A stretch of 64,000 nt of DNA from Podospora pseudocomata (lineage: Eukaryota; Ascomycota; Sordariomycetes; Sordariales; Podosporaceae), in the NCBI RefSeq assembly GCF_035222375.1, contig NW_026946363.1, positions 930,001 through 994,000 of the forward strand, in the 5' to 3' direction. Shown here piece after piece: positions 20,618 through 32,194 of this stretch. The translations under genes were made by a program, and so were the position numbers. Positions within the stretch are counted from its first letter, which is position 1, and the number at the start of each line of letters is the position of its first letter. The notes below the pieces were generated by a model, which had not been told where the DNA came from, ran no database searches, and worked only from the letters and a program-made list of their open reading frames with translations.

Positions 20618-22413
20618 TGTTGACAAGCTTCCCATCATGATTGGCTTGTCGTTGCCAGCCCTGTTCAGCACAACCCTTTATGAATCTCTCCATATCCTCC
20701 TCAACCCACAAGCCCAAGTCGCCATCAAACATGAGGTCATTCCCCTTGGCATTAACAACAAGAAACCCATCTCTCCACTGTAAAAGCATCCCCATGAGCC
20801 CCTCAGAGTACCTTGATTTTTGACCAACGTGATTCCAAACATCATTCCACTCCCTGATTCATGAATAATGAATCGCGGGCCGAATCTTGATAATGACCAT
20901 ATTTCGTTCCTTGTTCCTGAGTTGGCACGTCGGTTGATCCCAAATGCAACTTCCACGAGCGCCACAAACGCCTCAAATCCACAGCAGCCGCAAGCCACAG
21001 CGGAATGCATACCCGACCTAAGGGAAGGGATGGAGAAAAGCAGTCAACGTTCAAGCCTTCAGTTCCATCCCCATCGGTCTTGTGACAAAAGAACCCGTAC
21101 AGCTCAGATTCCAGCCCTGAACAATGACGTCCTCACCATCATTTTCAGCCTCCTTTGTCACATCAAAGCCTAAATTTCAGCCCCCCAGCCCCAGCCCCAG
21201 CCGCACCCCTGATGACGTCACTCCCCTAAGTAACCCCAAGGCCGAATTCGCCCAACCCACCACGCAGCGGCAAAAAAAATACAACCACTCGTGACGCACC
21301 TAGGGTCCAACAGGCGCATGTCCCAGCTTCCCGGATCGAAATGGCACCACCCCATCTCCCAGGATACCACCACTAATTACTAACTCATTGTCCCCTCATC
21401 AACGGAGCATTTTAAAAATCCGATCTCGCATCATGTGGCTCAACACCAAGCAAGGAACAAGCATATAACAAACAAACTGTTCATCTGATCAATTCAGCAA
21501 CAGGCAATGCCCTGCTCTACTTGCTTTTGCTTTTGCCTCTTTCTCCTCGTTGTTGTAGGCTACCTCCCTCCCATCTTTGCAAGTAGACATGGACAACACC
21601 GCGGTGACAATAACGCCCAACGTAGGGAGTAATCATAGATCCTATCTACATAACAAGGTCCCTTATTCTGCACCAAACAACCCAAGTTCCAGAACCTCCT
21701 CCTTTCTCCATCAGAATAATAAACAGAAAGCAACAAAAAGAACCAAATGGGAAGTTTTCTTCTCCGGTGAAGTCAAGTAAGAGTAAAACACCAACAAAAA
21801 AAAAGACAATAAAAAATAGAAAGCAATCCTGTCAAAATAAAAGTGATTAAACGCCACGATCATGTAGTTTGTCCCAATGCCCGTCCCCCAAATAAAAATC
21901 ACATACCACCCCTTTGATCCCAGTGCCAGTATACAGAGCGATTGTGTGGTTGTTTTTCGCTCGACTGTGCCAGAAAAAGCTTCATTCTCTCTATGCCCTC
22001 TCAAAGGCACCCGAGCGTGCCGGTTGGGAGAAAAAAACCAAGGGATGTCATATCTTCTCTCTTTTCTTTTCTTATCCCATGAGCCGCCAAACCGAGATGC
22101 GCGTCGTGGTATCGTTTAAAAATAAAAAGCAAGAAGCGCTAAACAAAGGTGCGCAGCAAACGCCGGTGTCCTGTAAGACCATTCCCAAATTATGATGTGT
22201 TTTTGAGCGGGGAGTCTCGTATCTCCCTGTGTCCGGTTCTGTTGGTGCTTTCGTCGAGGTGAGGTATTGGTTTGAGGTAATGGATAGTTTTGTCGGCGAA
22301 GCGGTGCACCATGCCCGTCTGTTGTCCGGTGGCAGTAGCGACTTCATCGGGCATCCACGAAATGTTCGAATCCTCGATCCATCGTCCCGAAGCATTCCAG
22401 CATAAAAACTGAA
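20618..22413. other. Intergenic with possible small hydrophobic ORF
   Basis: No gene is well supported. A 41-codon frame at 21507-21632 (+) encodes MPCSTCFCFCLFLLVVVGYL, a Cys-rich hydrophobic start, but the same DNA (pyrimidine tract then TTGTTGTAG) looks equally like an intron 3' end, so it is left uncalled. The part next to 22414 is probably the 3' UTR of the SCOC gene. Confidence 0.35.
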
Positions 22414-22928
22414 TTATTTCTTTGCGCGGCTGCTAGAGGCGGTGATTTTGCTCGTCGTCATAAGATCGCCGATGTATTTTTGCAGAAACTTGTTGTGGTT
22501 GTCGAGCTTGTCATGTTCCTCCTTGACGGCCTCTATTCGGTTGAACAACACAATGAGCGAATCCTGCAGCGCTTTTGCGTGCCTATATAGCTGTTAGCCA
22601 ATGCCTGGCGTGGTCTTTGGTTCTTGTCGCGATGCGCAGCCAGCACTGACCTTTGTAGCTCTTGTCTGGCTTCCTTTCCCAGATGCTCAATGTCCTCGCT
22701 CGTTCTTCTCGGGCTCATGCTCCTCACATCATCTGGCGCAAAGTCTGTTTCCATCGGCCCGACAGAAGCATCCCGAGAGACAATCATGGTGCCGCTGCTC
22801 TTTCGACTGGGAAGGCGAGGTCGTGTTGGAACGGGTCCATGAAGGACATCGATATGGTCGCGCGATGTGCCGGAGCCTGAATCAGACCAGTCTGGGCTCT
22901 GAGATTTCTGCGGGCTAAGGTCACCCAT
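22414..22928 (-). CDS. SCOC-type short coiled-coil protein
   Basis: Exons 22928-22651 and 22582-22414 give 148 aa; the 68-base intron (donor GTCAGT, branch CTAAC, acceptor TAG) restores ELQRHAKALQD in phase. The N-terminal half is Ser/Pro-rich and probably disordered. The C-terminal 55 residues are the conserved coiled coil (LIVLFNRIEAVKEEHDKL, then NKFLQKYIGDLM) that defines the SCOC/SLO1 family. In animals and yeast these proteins bind Arl-type GTPases at the Golgi (family knowledge); the same site of action is inferred here. The protein ends in a basic RAKK tail. The upstream region is long and gene-free. Confidence 0.85.
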
Positions 22929-25900
22929 GATAGAGGTGTATAATCGAACTGCGGTATCCGTCGACGAGTGGGTGCGAGATTTTCGTCGATGGGCTGTGGT
23001 TGAGCCGTAGAGGAGCGGTGTGTGGGAATGCCGGGCTAGTGTTGGATGGTCCGCCTTGGTAGAGCCGTGTATGTATGTAATGGAGGGAAAGAAGACTAAT
23101 AAGAAAAGCCAGCTCCTCCTTCACCGTCACTTAAGCTACCTTGCTATTGCCACCATTCGCCAATCTGCGTGGCACAGGGCTGAAGTGTCGTTGTAGTGCT
23201 GGGAGTAAGCGGAGAGAGGGCCGGGAGGGCGTGGCAGAGAGAGAAAGTTGCAGCACAACTCTGTGTGGGAACTAGAGAGGGGGTGTTTGGTGTGAAAAAA
23301 GGGTAGCGCAGGGAGGTGGCAGCGAAACACTGTCGCGCTGGTGGGTCGAGGGCAGCCGTCGTGGGTTCAACTCGTGGTGGATGTCGTGGGTCCCCGCGGA
23401 GGCTTGTTGGGGTGGTCACTGGTGGGAGGGCAGAAAAAGGGGACCAACACAAGCCCACAGATAAAGATGTGTCACGCCCCAAGAAGAGACGGCGGAAACT
23501 TCCGGCAGAAAAGAAAGCCTCCGTTTACCGTTTGGAGCTTGTTTGCGAAGAACGGGTAAGCTGAGAGGTTGGCGTGCTGGTCAGGAGATGAAAAGCTGAG
23601 CAAGCGTCCTGTTTTTCCCTCCCGCGATCAGCAAAGACGTGCCTTGCTGTGGTGGATTTTCTCGGCGTCCAAGGGCGGGCGAATTGGCTTCTGGCGCAAG
23701 AGGGGGCGGGAGGGGTATCTAGCTCGCTGGCTCGGTTGTGGTCACATGGAGCGGAGGGCCGGGGGCCTGTTTTGGGTTGCTTGCTGCGGAAAGCGAAACG
23801 TCGATCGGAGGGAGTAGGTAGAGAGAGACTGGCGATTAGCCGCGCGAGCGAGTGGTTGTCGCTTGTGAGTACGAGGCTTTTAAGGTCTTTCGATGTCAGG
23901 ATAGGCAAGGTATCTGGATGTCTGGATATCTGGATAGCACACAGGAAGGCTCAACCGATGTCGATTTGGTTGTTCTCGTGGCACCTGTCTTGTCTCTGTC
24001 CCTTTCTTCCCCAGGCGCCACACGCGCGGGTCCATGGCCGACGACTCCGCCGAAAAAAGAGTTGGCGTTTCTGCCTCAGGCAGCAAGCGGTCCCCTGCTT
24101 TTCCTGCCGTCGGTTTTTTCCAGGGTTAGCACGATGTCGTCAGTCCACCACAGCGGATAGGCGCCTTGATTGGCTGCGTCATGCAGCCCACCACGGCCAA
24201 ACCCCCCAAGGTCCGACAGGGGTCAGCAGTTCATGATGAAATGGCTGCAGATTTTCATGGGAATCCCATTCCTCCTGTCTGCCCAACAAGCGAAATGCCA
24301 TTTGTCCCCACCCACCTCGCTGCCGACCCCCTCATCCGGCACCTGTAGAAAGAGCTTCCTTTTTGCTTCGACACATCAGGTACATTATTACCCTGCAGAT
24401 GTCAATCCGAGCCCATCAAACTTTTCTTCCCTCCTCCTCTCTTTTTTTCCCGAGCTGTTTGCATTGCTCGTCCTCTTCCAGCTGCGTCATGGATTACACC
24501 GTCGCATCCCGCTCTGCGGTACATAGGTCCACGGTAGTGTCACCGGACACCCAACCCACCATAATAATTCGACAGTGTTTCTCCCAAGCTCTTCAACCAC
24601 CAGAGTCATCCAAGGCAAGGCACTGCCAGTCAGCAACTAACTATACCTCTCCTAATCAGATGAACATAGAGAGGAGAGGAGAGGATAGGATAACAGGGAG
24701 CACAGATGGCACAGCACTGTTGCGCTGTGACCACTCGATGGGCATGTTTGCCAAACCCTTGCAGTCGTCGTTCCCTGTTTTGGCGACCAAAATCCAACCG
24801 TCCACACCGTTGTGTCTCTCCCCCCCACCCGCCGCTGACGAATCGACACCGTGGGAACCGGGATAAGACCCTGAAAGCCGCTTCGCACAGTGCTGGTGTA
24901 CGCGAGGTGCTTCATGCGTCTGAACACCGCTGTCGGCACTGGGGAAGTTGGTGTCTCATACACAAGCACTGATTCTGCGAGCAGGAGGCGTCGACGAGGA
25001 CTGCCACTACACTTCAGTCATCAAACATCGACATGTCGACATGCCCGATACAGTCTGTCACAGAAAGACTCCAAACCTTTGCATATTTAGCCTTTATTGG
25101 TTCCCACTCCTCCGTCTATCTTGGGTGCTTCCAAGAAGCTTGTCCACCACACCACCACGCAACGTGTAAAGCCAAGCTACACGGGCAACGTAGCCGTGAA
25201 AATAACCACGGCAACACGGTACCCGAGCGCGGAATTTGGTGTCAGGGGAATGCCAGATGGAAACCGATCAGCATCTCATGGAGCAAGACATTGGTGTATA
25301 TCATCGGTACGATGTACAGATATTCACCCCCAGACATTGCACAGATGGGTTTCCAGCCAGCCCTCAGCACGTCTCGCACTGTGTCCACGACCGTCGATCA
25401 TCCAGTCCAGTGTCCGCAAACCAATCTCTCGCCAGAAAACTTTGACGCGGGATCAACCCTACAGACCACCCCTCGTTGGTTACACCGTGTCACCGACTCA
25501 GCTGCTTTCCCCGCTACACAATTTACCTCGCCCCCGAACAGCCCGCCATAACGTCAGTCTAGCGGTGGACTCACCACACACGGCAAAGCTCCCCGTCCTA
25601 TCACCTTCTCCATTCCGTTATGACCTGCTCCTGTGCTTCTCGTGAGACCACGACATGGTCAACACGCTGTGGGATCCTCACACGTCTTGAACTGTACAAG
25701 TGGCCGGTGACAGCACACGGTAAACACTCACCGACGCCCCTCCCCTCACCTCGGCCCAGTTACCAAAACCTTTGAGGACAATAGGTTTGCTTCCTTGGGC
25801 ACAATCGGCAATTCGGCACTCTGCCCATAGGTGCCAAGACCATTTCCCAGAAATTGGGCGCCCTGTTGCATATCTTGTCGTGATGGACTTTTCTCCGGCG

Positions 25901-27184
25901 GGATAATACCTCCGGTCTGGGAGTCTGGGCACACCGTCGTTGATGAGGGGAGGACTGCGATCCTCGGACAACCCATACGGCATCCCTGGTCTTGGCCCTT
26001 CGCAATATCACCAACCTCAGCGCAACACTAGACTTGAAGTGTCCAAGATGTATCTCTGCACAGCATGTCGTTTGGTATTGGGCGAGGCTAGATCGTGATA
26101 GGAACCCACGATCCACTCTAATCTTGCTGCTGCCTGTATCAACTGATGCTGCTGCACCTGACATGCATAGTTTTTTTCCCACTAGCCGTCTACCTACAGG
26201 ATCATGTTCTGCAGTGCTACATGCTGTGTCACTTTGCAAAGATCTTCAGGCTGTGAAGAGAGCTGAGAAATCAAAATAGGTTCATAGCCCCCAGTGGCTC
26301 AGTTAGGAACTATTTATTCTAGTACCCCTTCTCTTCATGAAGATGATATGGATTTCACGATCGAACAATCATACCATTGATCGGGTTTCGTAGTTGCTAT
26401 GAGGAAATCCAGCCGCAGGACTACCGCAGACGTCAGCAGGGCGCAGCGTAGGTACCGTTGGGGTAGGGTAAGCTGAGCGGGACGTGCCGCCCCCTGGTTC
26501 TTTGATCGTAGTAGAAAGAACTATGGTGTAACAAGGTCTTTGTTGCTGGCTACATTGCACCTTTGTGCAATACAGATACATGGGATATTTGGTCAGTTTC
26601 AACCCACGTCTTTTTGAGATATTAGGTACTTGGTGATGTTTTTGGAAAATTTTGGGGCCATGATCTCCGGCCACGTCACGTGGTAGATGCAAAATACGAA
26701 ATATGATGGGTCGGGAAATTTGATGATCAATATAGGAAGTATACGTTGGATGTGTTTTCTCCACTGTGATCTCTCTCGTTGTCGTGGCGGCTATTGAGTG
26801 GAAAGGCGGGTTGAACTACGTGGATGGTACCTTGCATGGGGAAAGTCCGCAGTGTTAATTCAAGCTTACGTATGTTCTGTGAAATCTCCGAGGGCTCCGA
26901 TGTTGCAAGGTTTGGGAATGGAGATTAGGTCAATCCTATGATATGAAAAAGAGCACGTGGGCATGTGAGGGATGGGGACAGAGACTGATCGGCTGAGGCA
27001 AAAAAAGGGTTGGTGGTGATCTGGTAGATCTGGAGATGAAACACGAGGTATAGATCTAATGGTGGAGACGAGTTGAGTTGTCGTTGATAAATGCCTTGAT
27101 ATAGGTTCAAAAGACAGAGAAAAAAAAGGAGGTGATTGTGGTGCAATCAGGCAAAAGACAAGTGAAGATGTGCTTGGACATGTA
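22929..27184. other. About 4.2 kb without a convincing gene
   Basis: Many overlapping frames of 60-195 codons occur on both strands, but none has a recognisable domain, codon bias consistent along its length, or supporting introns. GC content is ordinary, so it does not look like RIP-mutated repeat DNA. It may contain long regulatory DNA, UTRs, noncoding RNA or fast-evolving small genes. A 125-codon frame starting at 24489 (MDYTVASRSAV) was considered and left uncalled. Confidence 0.4.
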
Positions 27185-27306
27185 TGACTAGAGTGAGATT
27201 CGAACTCACGCCCCTTACGAGACCACGGAACTCTGGAAGTGGAGTTGAGATTAAGGGTTTGAAAGAAACCTTAACGTGGCGCCTTAGACCGCTCGGCCAT
27301 CTAGCC
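27185..27306 (-). tRNA. tRNA-Leu (AAG) with intron
   Basis: The minus strand begins GGCTAGA and ends TCTAGTC plus discriminator A. The D arm is GCCGAGCGGTCTAAGGC; the anticodon stem CCACG/CGTGG encloses TTAAGG, giving anticodon AAG. An intron of roughly 35-40 bases follows the base after the anticodon, a long variable arm is present, and the T arm is GTGAG-TTCGAAT-CTCAC. The long variable arm and the intron site are typical of fungal tRNA-Leu. Confidence 0.92.
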
Positions 27307-27582
27307 TGATAATTATCGTGATGTCGGGATGGTTGAGAGGGTGAGCTTATGAGTGAGAAGTTTTTGTGGGTGTGCACGACTCAGTGGGTGCTGGCCTTGG
27401 CAGGGCTTTTTGGAGGTGGAGATGAGCGTGGGTTGCCGGGTTAACACAGACTCGGGATGGAAGAAGGGGGCTATATAGGAGGACGCTTTGGACATGAACA
27501 AGTTGCAACACTATCCACTGCCAGCTAGGTAGCAAGGAATATAAGTATCACAGGCTCGTGCTCTACCCCACTGACATGGTGG

Positions 27583-27600
27583 TTACTACCTAGGTAGTAA
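27583..27600. repeat. 18-base perfect palindrome
   Basis: TTACTACCTAGGTAGTAA is its own reverse complement. Its 14-base core recurs at 29473-29486, on the other side of the ceramidase pseudogene. Confidence 0.8.
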
Positions 27601-27924
27601 ATGATACATTATTGTTTACATGTTAGCCTTACTCAGTGCTTCGTCGTGTAAGCAGGCTGTCCTGAATGTGAGATCTTAATCAGGGAGGATGCCGAGATGG
27701 AAGGGGGCTAATTGTCTCGCATGTGGAGGCATGGGACAGTCAGGAAAAACCTGGGCCCCGTCTGATCTGGAATTCAGGCTGCCGAGTTGTGAAACCCTGG
27801 ATCTTGTATCGTCTAGTAAGCACACCAGACCCACAGGATGTTTTCTTCAATCCCTTGTCCATGTACCTTATTTTGAAAAGCGTTTAGGATTCACCTTCAA
27901 AAAAAATGATATACAAGGCCTCTG

Positions 27925-29343
27925 CTATAACTCTTTCAACCTTTCACTCTCAGAATCCTTGCCCGCCACGCTGGTACCATCTCTTAACTCCTCCTGGACC
28001 TTCCTCACAATATCCATAAACCAACTCGCACTAACAGCAGTCAACACATGCCACCACCCATGCAACTCCAACACCCAAGCCCAAGGTAACCCCATCTTCA
28101 CCCTCAAACTCCTCAGCTCCGTACAAAACTCCAAGTCAATATTCCAAAGCGCATATCCGATTAACAACAATCACAGCGTCCTCCCCCTCTTCTTCCACGA
28201 TACCCTCTCGCTTCCGGAAACGGCGGGTTTCTCCAAAGAAACAAGTAGTGCCCTCGGATGGTGTGACAAGGGGAGTATCTCGGCTTGGAACAGGTAGTTC
28301 AACTCAGTATAATAATCTGTTATGGCCTCAAGGTCCTTGCCCCTTGCCATTTGGGTAGGAAAGGCAAGGCCTACTTATAGTCCTCCGGATCCCCAGGACC
28401 GTTCTGAGCTCCCTGGTCCTCGAACCTGTCTTATCTGTCTGCCTTGGCCGGGCACCTCCTTCGGCGTCCTGGCCACTGATTCCACCAGTAATAGGTACAT
28501 ATGATTCCTGTCCTGCAGTCTTCTTGCAGCTCGTATGGGTCCTCAGTCCCTCCTGCCCAACCAACCCGTATCGGCACCCTGGTTCTGCCTTCGTGGTGGT
28601 CGCCGTGATGCCTCCGCTGAGCCCCGGTGGGCTCAGTTGGTTGCCGGCCCCAGATATTCTGATCCTGGGCATATCGTTGGGCTATTGTTGGTTGGAGTGT
28701 GTACTGTCTAGGGGCACTGAGTCGTGGGCCCGTGTGACAGATGGTGATCAAAACCAACGCCAGACCAAAAGCAGAAGGATAGTAACTAATCTTGCCATTC
28801 AAGATATAAAACGCCGAAAAGAGCGGAAACCCCACAGCCATCAACCAGTTGAGTATCCTGTCACGCTTCGTCCCAATGGTGAGAACACCTTGAAGCAAAG
28901 ACCAGACAAGCCCTAACATGGCAAGCTCGTCGGCGAATTGCATTGACTGGCGGAGGGTAGCGTGAAAGGCAAAAGAGCCGATGCCGAGGACGAGGAGAGA
29001 GATGGACATGAAATCATATCTGGGGGAGAATAAGACTTTGCTCCCAGGACCGTAGATGTACACAAGGGCGTAATAAACTATTGCCAGGTCAGCAACTTTC
29101 ACTTACGAGAGGCAAGGTGGTGGCATACCATATGCCAAGATTGTCAAAGTGCTGATAAACTCGGCGAAATATCTGCTGACGGCATAGTCCTCCTCACAAA
29201 AGCTAATTCGCACTCTTGTCAGCAATCATACTCACCCGATTCTCACAGCAACAAGAACGAACTTTGCAGCACTAGTTGGTGGACTCCAAAACACCCTCCA
29301 GCGCGTGCGGATCGCCAGCAAAATGGCGGTTGTGATGTCCCAT
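27925..29343 (-). pseudogene. Alkaline ceramidase (YPC1/YDC1 family), disrupted
   Basis: Ceramidase blocks appear in order on the minus strand: VFWSPPTS near 29290, FCEEDYAVSRYFAEFISTL near 29190, and a long exon from 29077 with LVYIYGPGSKVLF, ISLLVLGIGSFAFHATL, MQFADELAM and ICHTGPRL. After an unrelated insert come LLIGYALWNIDLEFC and VLELHGWWHVLTA near 28050-28170. The family hydrolyses (phyto)ceramide in ER/Golgi membranes; the FCE, FHATL and ELHGWWH motifs carry its metal-site residues. The start ATG at 29343 leads into a frame one base off from the VFWSPPTS block, the segment 28302-28722 is unrelated sequence, and a stop lies just before LLIGYALW. The gene therefore appears non-functional here. 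Confidence 0.75.
28302..28722. mobile_element. Possible inserted element inside the ceramidase gene
   Basis: Sequence between the ceramidase block HTGPRL and the downstream remnant has no ceramidase similarity. It is bounded by the inverted heptamer ACTCAGT (28302-28308) and ACTGAGT (28716-28722), 421 bases in all. Heptamer inverted repeats are weak evidence and no clear target duplication is visible. A minus-strand frame through it (KADRQDRFEDQ) is Arg/Gly/Pro-rich and unidentified. It could be a MITE-like insertion or another small repeat. Confidence 0.35.
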
Positions 29344-29622
29344 CTTGGCTTTCTTTCGCCGTTCTACCTTGTGCTGCAGGCTTGACAAACTGACACAAAC
29401 CGACGTGTCAAACAAGACGGGCAGTCAACAAAAGTACCAACATCTCCTGCAAAGCCACGTGACTCACTTACTACTACCTAGGTAGTCGGACTCTAAAAAC
29501 TATTTTTATCTCAGCTAAGAACGGTTGGCTTAGAATTAGGCTTGTTTTCGCTTAACCCTACACTCGCTATACTCTAAGATTAATAATTTTACGCAACGCC
29601 TTAATAATTTAAATTTAAAATC

Positions 29623-29976
29623 TGTGACGGCATACGGCAGAGAGCATGGTGTAGGGTTAGGGGTGCAGGGAGCAGAGGGAACAGGAGAGGTCTGCGGCCA
29701 ATGGGAGAGCAGGAGGTAGCGAGGCTCACGGTCCAGGTGGACAGGACGGACCAATGAGATGGGGACCGGGGACCGCGGCGGGGCTCACGGTCCACGGTCC
29801 AGAATCGGCCAATCAGGAGTGGACCGAGGACCGTCTGTAAGTCAACGGTCCACGGTCCACTGGTCTATATATACGGCGGAACTGGCTGGTGTAGATAGAC
29901 AGTTCCGCAGTATGCAATACAAGTCACAATCGTTGGTATTCAGACTATTGTGATTGAGACAAGCCATTGTTGTACA
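29623..29976. mobile_element. LTR-like relic (possible solo LTR)
   Basis: An approximately 354-base segment starts TGTGACGGC, ends TTGTACA (TG...CA limits) and carries a TATA box (TCTATATATACGG). Upstream of the TATA box are several copies of the word CGGTCCACGGTCCA or parts of it. This layout resembles fungal copia/gypsy LTRs. No target-site duplication is visible and no internal region is attached, so it is at best a solo, aged copy. A/T-rich flanks on the left suggest an old repeat-rich spot. Confidence 0.35.
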
Positions 29977-30263
29977 CTGTTTACCTGTACCGAACCAGGA
30001 TTGTTCAGAAGTGCCTTCAACCAGTATCCCTTTCAGAGGTTCTGGATAGGGGTTCGTCATAAATATTTACTGCGCTTACCTTTTACTTGCCTTTTAAGAC
30101 TAATACGAGCTGAGCCAAAATTCTTATCGGGTGTGACTATATAGGCACGCAAAAGAATTACGGTGCATTTGCAGCAATCAACAAAATTTATCCAATCAAA
30201 ATCACTATCCAAACGCTCAACCCCAAAATCGACCAGCCTTAAATTCAGCCCCACAACCTCCAG

Positions 30264-31409
30264 TCACACCTCAAGACTTGCTGTGATCATCTGCAGAGTC
30301 ATTAGACCTATATCGACATAAATAGCCCCCAATAACTCCCGGGAATACCCCTCCTGATAGCCCCCAGGACGAATAGCAGCCGCGTCATTGCCCCCAGCTC
30401 CTCGTGTCATAGCCGCGCAACGCTCAAACTGCATGTCGTGTTCCGGAGGGGAAGTGGTCGGTTCGTCCGAAGGGCCCGCTGAGGAGCTGGCAACATCTGC
30501 TCGTCCGACCAACATGAACATTTGACTGGATGCTGCCTGGTCCGGCGTGATGTTGGAAGTGGCTAGCGGCCTCATCACTATAGCAGCGCTGCAGTTCCAG
30601 AACCAGACGACGATATCCCCTTCTTTGGCTGCTGGTGGCACAAGTCCGATGAAGTATCCTGTTCCAAGACTAATCCGGGCATCCCCGTCGACGTGCCGAC
30701 CTTCTTCGTCTGATGCGATGTAGAAGGATTCTTGCTCTGAAGAGATGGAGTGGCTTAGGTCGCTGTTTGATCTAGCTGTTCCATCCATAGGTGCACCGTG
30801 TTTGTCTTCCTCGGGTCTCCTGTCGACAAGTATACGAGAGCCAATGGCGAATGGGTCGGGGATATTTCGAATGCGGCCTAGATCTTGCTCCTCGTACTCA
30901 AAGATTCTTGTCATGTACTCCTCGTCGAGTTGCCTAAGCGTCGATAGTTGCTCGCTGTCGTAGAATTCGTCCCAGCAGGAAGTCCAGTCTTGTTGCGCGC
31001 GGTGTGATCCCACCAGATCGCCATAGCCAGGACCAATTCGGAGAATTTCGCCAGCGATATATCCAACAACTCCGATAGCCTCAGGATCCCGCTGTGGCCG
31101 TTCTGTAGAACAAAGCTTCTTGTCAAGCTTCTGACCAAGGGCCCGTTGAATAATACCAGCCGTCCTCACAATCGTGAACCGTCTTTCCTCATCCTTCAGA
31201 TACCCAACCCCTGTCTTTCCACCAATGGTCTTCGTATGATGGAACACAAACCCAACTACACTCCTCCAAAGATCATATAACGACCGGTTGTAATCGACCC
31301 TCAACGAACCCACTGTGCCCCTCCCTCGCGGCGAGACAGCCCTTCCCGGCGTTTGCGTAATATTCAATACAGCTGTCCAGTCAGGCAAAGTTGGATAACA
31401 GCCTTGCAA
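30264..31409 (-). pseudogene. HET-like protein, C-terminal part only
   Basis: A 381-aa frame starts at 31409 with LPDWTAVLNITQTPG. Then SLRVDYNRSLYDLWRSVVGF resembles the middle of fungal HET proteins, and GYFIGLVPPAAKEGDIVVWF resembles the C-terminal GDxV block where the regulatory part ends. The N-terminal HET domain itself (YxALSYxW, WxDAxCINQ, RxWTFQE) is not found upstream, so this looks like a truncated copy. Between these blocks is a Glu/Asp/Ser-rich region. It may still be expressed as a short protein, but a role in incompatibility would need the missing domain. It lies about 10 kb from the other broken HET gene. Confidence 0.6.
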
Positions 31410-32194
31410 TTAGGTCCCGTCCCCGGGGCTGATGCTTCCTCCTGTAGATGGTGACACTCCTTGTGGTAATTGATAAGTTGTGATTTATTTCGATGTGATA
31501 TCTCAAAGGCTACCCTGACTGTACTCACCCTTCTTGCGAAGGCATAGGACAAAAGGAATAACACCATCAACAGAAAGGTAAATTGTTGAAGGATCATGGC
31601 ACATTGATGAATCCAGCAATCCCATGTTGCAATATGTATATTTTAAAAAGGGAAAAAGCTCTATTTCTCAATGTCTGCATTGTAGATATACCTATGCAGA
31701 CTTAATCAGCTGCAGAAGTATTGTGTATCCAGTAGATGAAGCTTGAATCAACCGAGCCTTCTCTTGCACATCTCAAGAACAGAGATAATGAAACGTCACT
31801 GCCTATGGACCTTTAGGATGACGAAATGGGGGTGGATAGGTGCCGAAAGAACTGTCAGACCAGATTCAAGGGGAGAGAAGCGGTGTCGTTTCCTACTAAC
31901 TTACAGGGGCCCTACACGTCAACAGCTGCCATACCCATCTGTTCCTTCCACATTCAATACCGCCTTCTCGTGTCCAGACCCTAGGAAAGGGACCCGCACG
32001 GGCACTGAATGGTAGATAATACCTTTAGGCTCTTGTCAAATTTCCTTTTCTTCTCTTTTTTTCCTCATCTCATCCCCACTCCTGCAACACCATCACTAAA
32101 CTCTCTTCTCTCGTGGGTTCTTTCGTTCCAGCCCCATCTCACTCTTCAGTAGAATATACTGACGGCTGTTTCTATCTGCAGAAAAATAAACAAG
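31410..32194. other. Intergenic, no firm gene
   Basis: A 77-codon minus frame at 31364-31597 begins with a hydrophobic signal-like stretch (MILQQFTFLLMVLFLLSYAFA) but overlaps the HET-like frame and lacks other support. The last 150 bases are a pyrimidine-rich leader before the ATG at 32195. Confidence 0.35.

Noticed and set aside
21507-21632. Small hydrophobic Cys-rich ORF resembling a Pmp3-type start
   Set aside because: Second half of a Pmp3 protein (second helix) is absent, and the DNA looks equally like an intron 3' end.
23649-24236. 195-codon plus frame
   Set aside because: Composition changes along its length, two other frames are equally open, and no homologous motif is visible.
25033-25645. 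Overlapping plus frames of 172 and 182 codons
   Set aside because: No domain, biased toward Thr/Pro/His by base composition, and no intron or start context in support.
26281-26310. tRNA D-arm-like string AGTGGCTCAGTTAGG
   Set aside because: No anticodon or T arm follows in the right place, so no cloverleaf can be formed.
28524-28916. Plus-strand 130-codon frame across the ceramidase region
   Set aside because: Antisense to recognisable ceramidase exon sequence and to the insert; no motifs of its own.
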